Shown here piece by piece: positions 45,225 through 53,129 of a DNA stretch of 64,000 nt (positions within the stretch are counted from its first letter, which is position 1; each line of letters opens with the position of its first letter). The stretch is from Cytobacillus oceanisediminis (GTDB taxonomy: Bacteria > Bacillota > Bacilli > Bacillales > Cytobacillaceae): positions 310,001 to 374,000 of the forward strand of contig NZ_SOEE01000007.1 in NCBI RefSeq assembly GCF_004366035.1, in the 5' to 3' direction. The position numbers were made by a program, and so were the translations under genes. The notes beneath the pieces were generated by a model. The model was not told the origin of the DNA, made no database searches, and saw only the letters and a program-made list of their open reading frames with translations.

Positions 45225-46366
45225 AAACAGGAATTATCATGGAAATAAACGAACGTTTTTTAACACTATTAACCCCGGAAGGAGAATTTCTGCGGGCCCG
45301 AAAACAAGATGGGGCATATGCACTTGGCCAGGAAATTGAATTCTTCCCAATAGAACTGAAAAACGGAAAAAAGTCCTCGCCTTTAACTATTTTTAATCTA
45401 TTTAAAGGAAAAGGATTAATGGCAGCAGCTTTTGCGCTAATGCTCGCAATCGTTTCTTTTTTGCCGTTCCTTCAAAACGACGAAGTGTATGCATATATGT
45501 CAATCGACGTTAATCCGAGTATTGAATTAGGGGTCAATGAAAAATATCAGGTAGTAGAGCTCGTTCCTTATAATGAGGAAGGAGAACTAATTATCCAAAA
45601 CATCAAGAATTGGGAAAAAACCAGCATTCATGATGTAGCTGACAAGATTCTGCTTCAAATAAAGAAACAAGGCTATTTTAAGGAAAATAAAGAGGTAGTG
45701 ATTGCTGCCGTTTATACAGAACAGAGTAAAGAAGCGGATAAGCGCATTCAGGAGGAGCTGGCAAATATTAAACAAGCTGCACAAAAAGAGCAGCTTGAAG
45801 TAACTTTACTGGAAGCAAGTGAAGAGGAAAGAGAAGCTGCTATTGAAAAAGGGCTCTCACCTGGAATATATAAAGAAAATAAATTAAAAGCTGACGCTGA
45901 CAAGAAAGAAAGACCTGAACCTGCAAATCCGGATAAACAGACAGATAAAGAAACTCGTGCTCCGCAAAAGCCGGCAGAAAATACGCAAAGCCAGTTAAAA
46001 AAGCAGGAGAAAATAGAAGATAGTAAAGAAAAACCTGATGTTCCGGGGCAAATAAAGAAATCTGAGAACCAGCAAAATAACAGCGGTAAAAACAATGGAA
46101 ACAATCCTGGAAAAAGGCAGGATAATAAAGAAAAGAAAGATCAAGAAAATAACGTAAAAGCCCAAAAACCTCAAAATCATTCAAGCGAAAAAAAAAATAA
46201 TAAAGGTAATGAAAACAGAAATAGCCCCGAGAGAAATCCCAAAGAAAAAGATAATGGGAAAAACAGAGGCGGGAATGGACCTGAGAAAAACCAGAAAGAC
46301 AGGGACAATCGAAATAATGCCAGCGGAAACAATCAAGGGAAGCATAATGACAGAGGGAAATGGTAA
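45221..46366 (+). CDS. rsgI: Anti-sigma-I factor RsgI
   Basis: The 381-residue protein has the cytoplasmic RsgI N-terminal domain (about 1-55), one membrane helix (LMAAAFALMLAIVSFLPFL, about 67-85), and an external domain starting AYMSIDVNPSIELGV. The Asn98-Pro99 bond in VNPS equals the reported autoproteolysis site of RsgI proteins. From about residue 215 the protein is Asn/Lys/Gly/Pro-rich and disordered (NNSGKNNGNNPGKRQ). GTG start overlapping the sigI stop. It holds SigI inactive until an external signal triggers cleavage. Confidence 0.92.
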   Translation: MKTGIIMEINERFLTLLTPEGEFLRARKQDGAYALGQEIEFFPIELKNGKKSSPLTIFNLFKGKGLMAAAFALMLAIVSFLPFLQNDEVYAYMSIDVNPSIELGVNEKYQVVELVPYNEEGELIIQNIKNWEKTSIHDVADKILLQIKKQGYFKENKEVVIAAVYTEQSKEADKRIQEELANIKQAAQKEQLEVTLLEASEEEREAAIEKGLSPGIYKENKLKADADKKERPEPANPDKQTDKETRAPQKPAENTQSQLKKQEKIEDSKEKPDVPGQIKKSENQQNNSGKNNGNNPGKRQDNKEKKDQENNVKAQKPQNHSSEKKNNKGNENRNSPERNPKEKDNGKNRGGNGPEKNQKDRDNRNNASGNNQGKHNDRGKW

Positions 46367-46370
46367 GAAT

Positions 46371-46398
46371 AAAGTCCGGAGATGGCTCCGGACTTTTT
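46371..46398. terminator. Bidirectional terminator between rsgI and the SASP gene
   Basis: AAAGTCCGGA and TCCGGACTTT form a perfect 10-bp stem around GATGGC, T-runs on both sides. Confidence 0.9.
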
Positions 46399-46415
46399 CC
46401 ATTTATATGAAGTTG

Positions 46416-46616
46416 TTATTGGTTATTTTGGCCGGACATTTGTGCCTGTGCCTGCTGGACTAGGCGCTTAGTAATTTCTCCGCCCACAGATCCGTTAGCC
46501 CGGGATACAGTATCAGAGCCTAATTGAACACCAAATTCCTGGGCAATTTCATATTTTACCTGGTCCATGTATTGTTCAATCCCAGGAACTAAAAGCTTAT
46601 TGCTGCTTCTTGCCAT
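46416..46616 (-). CDS. Alpha/beta-type small acid-soluble spore protein
   Basis: The 66-residue protein has the SASP signature [20 protein letters not shown] with the GPR protease site (EIAQE) and [18 protein letters not shown]. Such proteins coat spore DNA and protect it from UV and heat, then feed germination. AAGGAG lies 9 nt before the ATG. The -10 CATACTA at 46671-46677 (reverse) fits forespore SigG. Confidence 0.95.
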   Translation of the reverse strand: MARSSNKLLVPGIEQYMDQVKYEIAQEFGVQLGSDTVSRANGSVGGEITKRLVQQAQAQMSGQNNQ

Positions 46617-46670
46617 TGTATTCAACTCCTTTTTATTGGTCTTACAGAGTTTATCTTCCCTCTGTATTTG

Positions 46671-46677
46671 TAGTATG
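46671..46677 (-). promoter_or_regulatory. SigG-type -10 element of the SASP gene
   Basis: CATACTA on the reverse strand equals the SigG -10 consensus, 55 nt before the ATG. The -35 region (about ACTTATGA) is weak. Confidence 0.5.
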
Positions 46678-46728
46678 AATTAAAAAGGGAGTTTCATAAG
46701 TGGTAATATTTCGGCATAAGCAATTTCT

Positions 46729-48060
46729 TTACTTTTTTTTATCAACAGCAGCTTCCAGAAGAATATCTGCAATATGAACGGCTTTTACGTTTCCTGATAA
46801 ACCTTCACGTTCTATCCCCAGCTTCATCTGCAGAAGACAGCCCGGATTAGAGGTCACAATTACTGCTGCATCTGCCGACTTGGCCTGAATCATTTTATGA
46901 TCAAGTATCTGCATTGACATTTCAGATTCAACAATATTATAAATACCGGCAGAACCGCAGCATCTGTCTGCATCCTTCATTTCCCTGAATTCGATGCCTT
47001 TAATTGAATTCAGAAGGGTGCGCGGGGCTGTTGATGTTTTCATGACATTGCGCAAATGACAGGAATCCTGATAGGTTATAATCTGCCCTGGCAGCTCAAG
47101 ATTAACTTTTTTGTGGAATTCTAGTTCGTATAGAATCTCGCTGATATCTTTGAGCTTTTGAGAAAAATTTACAGCTCGTTCATGCCATTCCCGGTCATCT
47201 TTAAGAAGATGGCCATAGTCAATAAGGAATGCTCCACATCCACCTGCATTTGTAATAATATAGTCTGCGTCCAGCTTCTCAAAAGCCTCTATGTTCCGCT
47301 TTGCCAAACTTTTAGCCGTCTGTTTTTCACCGCTATGGCCATGAAGAGCGCCGCAGCAGGCTTGATTTTGAGAAATATGAATTTCACATCCTGCAAGCTG
47401 AAGAAGTTTTATTGTCGCATTATTGGTCTCCAGGAACATCGTATCCATTAGGCACCCAGTAAAAAAAGCGGCTTTTTTTATAGGTTTATCTGCTGAGAGA
47501 TATGATGGCCTATTTTTCATTTCTTTTAATTTTGGCACTTGAGGAAGTACCTTTTCCATGGCCGTGAGGTTTTTTGGAAGCCAATTCAGCATTCCTGTTT
47601 TTCTGGCGGCCGATTGCAGACCTGAACGCTGATAAAAGCCCAATAGCCCGGCAGCTGCCCTCATTCTGTTCTGGTGGGGGAAAAGCCCATTAAAGACCAA
47701 ACTGCGAACCGCTTTGACCGGAAGCGAGTGTTTCTTATTCTGAATAATAATATCTCTTGCTTCTTCCAGCAAGTGCCCATATTTTACTCCTGAAGGACAT
47801 ACAGGCTCGCAGGCCCGGCAGCCCAGGCAAAGATCAAGAGATCTCTCTACGTCTTCATCCGGTTCAATTAATCCGTCTGCAACAGCTTTCATTAACGCGA
47901 TCCTGCCCCTTGGAGAATGTGTTTCTTTAAAGCCTGACTCGACATAAGTGGGGCAGGAAGGGAGGCAAAAGCCGCAGCGCATGCAATTCAGCAGCTCATC
48001 TTCATTCATTCGGTTCTTAAATTCTTCCTGAATGATTGTTTGTTCTTTTAATGTTGTCAT
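46729..48060 (-). CDS. glcF: Glycolate oxidase iron-sulfur subunit (GlcF/YsfD)
   Basis: The 443-residue protein has two 4Fe-4S motifs, CMRCGFCLPSCPTY and CLGCRACEPVCPSG, and two C-terminal CCG domains (ACCGALHGHSG and DRCCGSAGIYN). It passes electrons from the FAD subunit GlcD to the respiratory chain. Start overlaps the glcD stop by 4 nt. With glcD and the upstream regulator it equals the ysfBCD arrangement. Confidence 0.92.
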   Translation of the reverse strand: MTTLKEQTIIQEEFKNRMNEDELLNCMRCGFCLPSCPTYVESGFKETHSPRGRIALMKAVADGLIEPDEDVERSLDLCLGCRACEPVCPSGVKYGHLLEEARDIIIQNKKHSLPVKAVRSLVFNGLFPHQNRMRAAAGLLGFYQRSGLQSAARKTGMLNWLPKNLTAMEKVLPQVPKLKEMKNRPSYLSADKPIKKAAFFTGCLMDTMFLETNNATIKLLQLAGCEIHISQNQACCGALHGHSGEKQTAKSLAKRNIEAFEKLDADYIITNAGGCGAFLIDYGHLLKDDREWHERAVNFSQKLKDISEILYELEFHKKVNLELPGQIITYQDSCHLRNVMKTSTAPRTLLNSIKGIEFREMKDADRCCGSAGIYNIVESEMSMQILDHKMIQAKSADAAVIVTSNPGCLLQMKLGIEREGLSGNVKAVHIADILLEAAVDKKK

Positions 48061-49469
48061 TGGGCAACCACCACTCGTTTTCTGTCATCCTTGGCAAAAA
48101 TTTTGCCGGGATTAAGAATGTTATTGGGGTCTAAAGCAGTCTTAACAGCTTTCATTGCATCAATGCCAGCCTGGCCAAGTTTCAGTTCAAGATAGGGAGC
48201 TTTCATGACCCCTACTCCATGTTCGCCTGTAATAGTCCCTCCAAGTTCAATTGCCTTGATAAAAATCTCTTCAAAAGCATTTTCAACCCGTTCCATTTCA
48301 TCTTTATCCCGTGCATCTGCAGGGCAGGTCGGATGCAGGTTTCCATCACCGGCATGGCCAAATGTACAGATGGAAAGTCCGTATTTTTTTGAAATTTCAC
48401 TTATTGCTTTTACCATGTTGGCAATTTCAGATCTTGGCACTGTAGCATCTTCAAGAATGGTTGTCGGCTTAAGGCGCGCAAGGGCGGATAATGCGGCACG
48501 CCTTGCAGTCCGCAAGGCTTCTGCTTCCATTTCAGAATTTGCAAGCTGTACAGATACAGCTCCTTGTTTCTTGCAGATTTCAGCCATCTTCTGCATATCT
48601 TTTTCCACGACCTCAATAGGACCATCCTGTTCAATAAGAAGGACAGCTTGGACATCGGTTGGCAATCCAATTTGGGCAAAATCCTCAACTGCTTTTAATG
48701 TAGGCTGATCTAAAAATTCAAGGGTGGCGGGTATGATTTTGTCTGAGATGATTTTTGAGACTGATTTTGCAGCTTGTTCGAGATCCTGATATAATGCGAG
48801 CATTGTCTTTTTTGACTCAGGAAGCGGGATTAATTTTAATGTTGCTTCCGTAATGATCCCCAAAGTTCCTTCAGAGCCAACCAGCAGTCTGGTAAAATCA
48901 TATCCTGCTACATCCTTCGCAAGCTTGCCGCCGGTTCTAATAATGTCGCCGCCTGCAAGTACAGCTTCCAGCCCCATCACATAGTCCCTTGTAACTCCAT
49001 ATTTCAATCCACGCAGTCCGCCTGAGTTTTCATTTATGTTTCCTCCGATTGTGCTTATTTTCATCGAACTTGGATCAGGAGGATAAAAGAGCCCTCTTGC
49101 TTCAACCTCGTTTATCATGTCAAGCGTGATGACCCCAGGCTGTACTGTAACCGTAAGATTTTCTTCATCGATTTCAATGACCTTATTCATATGCTTAAAC
49201 AGGAGTACAATTCCGCCTTCTGTAGGACAGGTGCCTGCACATAAATTGGTGCCTGATCCCCTTGGCACGATTGGAATTCCTGAGCTGCTGCAAATATTGA
49301 GGATACTGGATACTTCCTGAGTATTTCGCGGACTGATGACTGCATCGGGCATCGATTGGAAATTTGGAGTAGCGTCATATGAATAGACGAGGCGCCCTGC
49401 TTTGGAGTCATCATAATTTTCTGCGCCGACAACGGCAATTAATTTTTCTTTTATTTGAACGTCAACCAA
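48057..49469 (-). CDS. glcD: Glycolate oxidase FAD subunit (GlcD/YsfC)
   Basis: The 470-residue flavoprotein has the FAD-binding type-4 domain (VPRGSGTNLCAGTCPTEGG, GGNINENSGGLRGLKYG) and the C-terminal oxidase domain (GHAGDGNLHPTCP, TGEHGVG). It oxidises glycolate or D-lactate. TTG start with AAAGGAG 9 nt upstream. The gene lies 104 nt after its regulator and overlaps glcF. Confidence 0.93.
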   Translation of the reverse strand: MVDVQIKEKLIAVVGAENYDDSKAGRLVYSYDATPNFQSMPDAVISPRNTQEVSSILNICSSSGIPIVPRGSGTNLCAGTCPTEGGIVLLFKHMNKVIEIDEENLTVTVQPGVITLDMINEVEARGLFYPPDPSSMKISTIGGNINENSGGLRGLKYGVTRDYVMGLEAVLAGGDIIRTGGKLAKDVAGYDFTRLLVGSEGTLGIITEATLKLIPLPESKKTMLALYQDLEQAAKSVSKIISDKIIPATLEFLDQPTLKAVEDFAQIGLPTDVQAVLLIEQDGPIEVVEKDMQKMAEICKKQGAVSVQLANSEMEAEALRTARRAALSALARLKPTTILEDATVPRSEIANMVKAISEISKKYGLSICTFGHAGDGNLHPTCPADARDKDEMERVENAFEEIFIKAIELGGTITGEHGVGVMKAPYLELKLGQAGIDAMKAVKTALDPNNILNPGKIFAKDDRKRVVVAQ

Positions 49470-49573
49470 ATGGATCCACTCCTTTAATGGAAGCTGGCAA
49501 TATCTATTTCTTTAAGTATAAAAAAACAGGGAGCGCCCTGCTATGGTTAACTATACAAATATTTATGGATATT

Positions 49574-50692
49574 TTAATTGTTTTTTGTGCCTTCCTCTAA
49601 AAGTTTAATCGCGATGTATAATTTCATTAAATCATTCAAATTGGATGTATATAGGCCGGAAAGATCCGATATTTTCTTGAGTCTGTAATGAAGGGTGTTA
49701 ATATGTATATGCAAAGCTTCAGCAGTATTTTTCAAAGAGTGATTTTGCCTGAACAGTTCCTGAAGGGTTACCATAAGATCCTGTTCATTCATGAATGTCC
49801 CGATCGTTCTTTCAATGAAGTCCTTTTTAGTTTCTGGAGAGAGATCATCAAATATCATTTCAATGGTCAAATCCTGATCAAATATGATGGTGTCCCGGTC
49901 TTTTGCGATTTTTAAAGCTCGTTCTGCCTGCATAAATGAGTCGGAAAGGCAGAAGGGAGGCAATGGTTTACCGGTGCCAATACTTACTTCAGCAGCCAAA
50001 AGGTTTTCAAGAAAACGATGGAAGCGAGTGACCCTTTCTCTTAACCTATTTTCTTTTTTTGCTGAAGAAATACCTGATAAAAGTACAATCCGGTTGTTTC
50101 CCCAGCGAATTAGAATATCATGCGGACCCGCTTCTTTCCAGGATAAAATTCTATTCCAAGGATCCCTATGAAGCAATTGGCTATTTTGCCTGAATTCTGC
50201 GATGGAAACCTGTCTGTCCACAGCCAGATTAATTTTCAGAAGATGAGCCCGTTCTTTGAAGGCAGGATCCCATTCTTTTGCCTGCAGCCAGTCAAACATA
50301 AAACCTTCCAGTGCACGAGCCTGCCAATCGAACTGCTCTGCAAAGTAACTCTCACTGATAAATAACTCTGTTAGTTTGCGGATGATTTCCGCGAATGGGG
50401 AAATTTTATCGGGGTTTCCGGTTATGCCAATAACACCAACTGTTTCCCCTTTAAAAAAGATCGGCAGATTAATGCCGGCTTTTACACCTTGAAGGCGCGA
50501 CTGATCCTCCCTGGTAATAATCAGCTTTTCTTTATTTTTTATGCAAATCAGTGCCCCTTCATGAAAACTGCCTATTCTGCCTGCATCTGTACTTGCAATG
50601 ATCCCCCCGCAGGTATTGGCAACTATGATATCTTCCTGAAGAAACTGACGCACTTCAGCTATAATTTTTTCAGCCAGGTCAGGCAACAACAT
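49574..50692 (-). CDS. CdaR/YsfB-type sugar-diacid regulator
   Basis: The 372-residue protein has the N-terminal diacid-recognition domain (DIIVANTCGGIIASTDAGRIG) and a PucR-type C-terminal helix-turn-helix (HSLKNTAEALHIHINTLHYR). Such proteins activate glycolate/glycerate use genes. It is directly upstream of glcD on the same strand, so it is the probable activator of glcDF. The start is weakly supported (AAAGGGAGATATGAC context); no promoter was assigned. Confidence 0.87.
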   Translation of the reverse strand: MLLPDLAEKIIAEVRQFLQEDIIVANTCGGIIASTDAGRIGSFHEGALICIKNKEKLIITREDQSRLQGVKAGINLPIFFKGETVGVIGITGNPDKISPFAEIIRKLTELFISESYFAEQFDWQARALEGFMFDWLQAKEWDPAFKERAHLLKINLAVDRQVSIAEFRQNSQLLHRDPWNRILSWKEAGPHDILIRWGNNRIVLLSGISSAKKENRLRERVTRFHRFLENLLAAEVSIGTGKPLPPFCLSDSFMQAERALKIAKDRDTIIFDQDLTIEMIFDDLSPETKKDFIERTIGTFMNEQDLMVTLQELFRQNHSLKNTAEALHIHINTLHYRLKKISDLSGLYTSNLNDLMKLYIAIKLLEEGTKNN

Positions 50693-50830
50693 GTCATATC
50701 TCCCTTTGATTTTTTGACTTTATTATATATAAATAAAAAACTTCCTGCGAATTTTCTAATATCCCTTTTAAAAACCGGGTATATTCATTATGATAAGGGT
50801 TAGAAAAATTTTGAAGGGGACAGGTATGAT

Positions 50831-52195
50831 ATGTGGAAAGACGTAAGAAATTGGCTGGATAAACTAACACCTGCCCAAGTAATATCCGGATATTATTTAT
50901 TGGCAGTATCTGTATCGGTACTTTTATTAAAAATACCGGCTGTACATAAACCAGGAGTGGAGGTTGCATTTATTGATACGGTTTTCACGGCTGTCAGTGC
51001 AGTAAGTGTGACCGGTCTTTCTGTAGTTGATATATCGGCAACATATAGTGTTTTTGGTTATTTTGTCATCATGTTTGTCCTTCAGTTTGGCGGAATAGGG
51101 ATCATGGCGCTTGGCACATTCTTTTGGCTCCTGCTGGGCCGCAAGATTGGATTAAGAGGGCGCCGCCTCATCATGGTTGATCATAATCAATATGCCTTGT
51201 CCGGCCTGGTCAATTTAGTAAAAGAAATCATTAAAATTATATTAGTGATTGAAACGCTTGGTGCGCTCATATTGGGTTTTCATTTTCTTAAATATTATCC
51301 TGCATGGGATGACGCATTCCTGCATGCGCTGTTTGCATCTGTCAGTGCAACAACCAACGGGGGCATGGATATAACAGGAGCCTCTCTTAAACCATATGCC
51401 GGCGATTATTTCGTGCAGCTGATCAATATTATTCTGATTACTTTAGGAGCTATAGGTTTTCCTGTTCTTATCGAATTAAAGCAATATCTATTTAGGAATA
51501 AATGGGACCAGGAACCATCTTTTCGCTTTTCTTTATTTGCAAAATTGACGACCGTTACATACGCCGCCCTTCTTGTGTTTGGTACGGTTATTTTGCTCAT
51601 CCTGGAATTCAATCAATATTTCAAAGACATGAATTGGCATGAAAGCTTCTTTTATTCCTTCTTCCAATCTGCTACCACCCGGAGCGGCGGTTTATCAACG
51701 ATGGATGTTAATGAATTTACAATGCCTACTCTCATCATAATGAGTATTTTAATGTTCATCGGGGCATCACCGAGTTCTGTCGGTGGTGGCATCAGGACGA
51801 CTACCTTTGCAGTGAATATCCTTTTTATATATCACTTTGCCAAAGGAAATCGGGATATAAAAATATTTAAAAGAGAAATTCATGAAGATGATATTCTGAA
51901 GTCTCTTGCTATCACATTGCTAGCTATTGGAATGTGTTTTCTCTCTGTAGTCATTTTAAGCATTACAGAAAAGCAGATGGAGCTAATTGAAATCATTTTC
52001 GAGGTCTGTTCAGCTTTTGGTACTACGGGGCTATCGTTAGGAATCACACCGGAATTATCAATGATCGGAAAATGTATCATAATGGCCTTAATGTTTATTG
52101 GAAGAATTGGATTAACTTCCTTCTTATTTATTATAGGCGGCAAAGAAAAACAGCCGAATTTTCATTATCCTAAAGAGCGTGTTATTATTGGCTAA
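50831..52195 (+). CDS. ktrB: KtrB/TrkH-type potassium uptake channel subunit
   Basis: The 454-residue membrane protein has the repeated P-loop filter segments of Trk/Ktr/HKT proteins, e.g. VFTAVSAVSVTGLSVVD, SVSATTNGGMDI, FFQSATTRSGGLSTMD and FEVCSAFGTTGLSLGI. It takes up potassium with sodium. GGGGACAGG precedes the ATG. The cytoplasmic KtrA/C subunit is not encoded nearby, as for B. subtilis ktrD, so ktrD is an equally good name. Confidence 0.9.
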   Translation: MWKDVRNWLDKLTPAQVISGYYLLAVSVSVLLLKIPAVHKPGVEVAFIDTVFTAVSAVSVTGLSVVDISATYSVFGYFVIMFVLQFGGIGIMALGTFFWLLLGRKIGLRGRRLIMVDHNQYALSGLVNLVKEIIKIILVIETLGALILGFHFLKYYPAWDDAFLHALFASVSATTNGGMDITGASLKPYAGDYFVQLINIILITLGAIGFPVLIELKQYLFRNKWDQEPSFRFSLFAKLTTVTYAALLVFGTVILLILEFNQYFKDMNWHESFFYSFFQSATTRSGGLSTMDVNEFTMPTLIIMSILMFIGASPSSVGGGIRTTTFAVNILFIYHFAKGNRDIKIFKREIHEDDILKSLAITLLAIGMCFLSVVILSITEKQMELIEIIFEVCSAFGTTGLSLGITPELSMIGKCIIMALMFIGRIGLTSFLFIIGGKEKQPNFHYPKERVIIG

Positions 52196-52200
52196 AAAAG

Positions 52201-52233
52201 CAGCCCGGAAGATTATTCCGGACTGTTTTTTTT
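52201..52233 (+). terminator. Terminator of the potassium uptake gene
   Basis: CAGCCCGGAA and TTCCGGACTG pair with one mismatch, followed by eight T residues. Confidence 0.85.
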
Positions 52234-52267
52234 GTATCCCTTCACCTATACGGCTGGGCTTTTCTTA

Positions 52268-52618
52268 TTAATCCGTCCCGCGGCTGACATCTTTAGTAGG
52301 ATGCATGAATGGGTAGCCTTGAGGCGGCTTTTTGCTTTCAAGGAGTTCTTTGTTTTCCGTTGTATTCCAGCCGATATCATTTGTCGGATGAATCCAATCC
52401 TCACCTGCCATCACTGCAGGATCTGTTTCATCGCTCCAGTTTTCCAGCGGTGAACTGTCCGAAGAATAATAACTATCCCCAATGGTTACGCCAAAAGAAT
52501 TCGTGAAGGGCGGCTGAAGTTTCATGCCTGTGTCTTTAAAGCTCGGTGCTTCTATTTGATGTGGAAGTGTCTCATCAATGCCAATGCTTCTGATATCTTT
52601 ATTCCTTTTATTAGTCAT
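52268..52618 (-). CDS. DUF3905-like soluble protein, function unknown
   Basis: The 116-residue protein is hydrophilic, with conserved-looking blocks LPHQIEAPSF, NSFGVTIGDSYYSSDSSPLE and the C-terminal KPPQGYPFMHPTKDVSRG. I associate these with DUF3905 of Bacilli, from memory. No membrane segment or Cys is present. The ATG at 52618 (MTNKRNK) has AAAGGA 9 nt upstream; the ATG at 52627 abuts it. Single gene, reading away from the two micro-genes. Confidence 0.6.
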   Translation of the reverse strand: MTNKRNKDIRSIGIDETLPHQIEAPSFKDTGMKLQPPFTNSFGVTIGDSYYSSDSSPLENWSDETDPAVMAGEDWIHPTNDIGWNTTENKELLESKKPPQGYPFMHPTKDVSRGTD

Positions 52619-52785
52619 ATCGCTCATTCCTTTTTACTCTATTTTTTGCACCCCAGTAAAATTTATGATTGTAAAATAAGGAAGGCTCAGATAGGAATGA
52701 AACTGTGTTTTTTACTAAAAATAAAGCTGTGTTAAACCTGACAATGGATTTAGCACTATGAAATATATTTCAGGAGGAGATTGGG

Positions 52786-52947
52786 ATGGCCAAACGAAAA
52801 GCTGAGTATAATGCCGTTGAAAAATACAGCAAGACGCCTAAAAAGAACCTGCAGGAATCTGAGTTTTCAGCAGAATTCAGCCAGGGCGAGAATCCCATGA
52901 AAATGGCTAACCGCAACTCCAAGCATGGGAGAGAGGGAAGAGCCTAG
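52786..52947 (+). CDS. 53-residue basic protein with EFSAEFSQGE motif
   Basis: The protein reads MAKRKAEYNAVEKYSKTPKK then LQESEFSAEFSQGENP and ends SKHGREGRA. It is basic and disordered. CAGGAGGAG precedes the ATG by 7 nt. The EFSAEF block resembles the protease-site region of gamma-type SASPs, and a similar block is in the overlapping next gene. A spore protein is likely but not proven. Confidence 0.65.
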   Translation: MAKRKAEYNAVEKYSKTPKKNLQESEFSAEFSQGENPMKMANRNSKHGREGRA

Positions 52948-53102
52948 TGGATCATAATAAACCACGAAAAAAAGGACGGAAAAATGGCTCGGCCAATGTA
53001 GAATTCGGTATGGAGTTTGGTGATATAAATGCCGGAAAACTTTATGAGCTGCCATTTATGAACCGTGATAAAGATAAAAAGAAAGATCGGGATAAATGTT
53101 AA
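52947..53102 (+). CDS. 51-residue basic protein with EFGMEFGDIN motif
   Basis: The protein starts MDHNKPRKKGRKNGSA, contains NVEFGMEFGDINAGK, and ends in a basic tract DKDKKKDRDKC. GTG start shares one base with the previous stop (TAGTG), with AGAGGG 9 nt before, so translation is coupled. The EFxxEF block is shared with its partner and resembles gamma-SASP FGTEFASE-like sites. The terminal Cys could crosslink. A terminator follows at once. Confidence 0.65.
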   Translation: MDHNKPRKKGRKNGSANVEFGMEFGDINAGKLYELPFMNRDKDKKKDRDKC

Positions 53103-53129
53103 AAAACCGGCAGATTCCTGCCGGTTTTA
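53103..53129. terminator. Bidirectional terminator
   Basis: AAAACCGGCAG and CTGCCGGTTTT form a perfect 11-bp stem around ATTC, serving the micro-gene pair and the converging radical SAM gene. Confidence 0.92.

Noticed and set aside
45748..46184. Cys/Phe/Leu-rich reverse frames antisense to the rsgI tail
   Set aside because: They are complements of the Asn/Lys-rich low-complexity tail; no ribosome sites.
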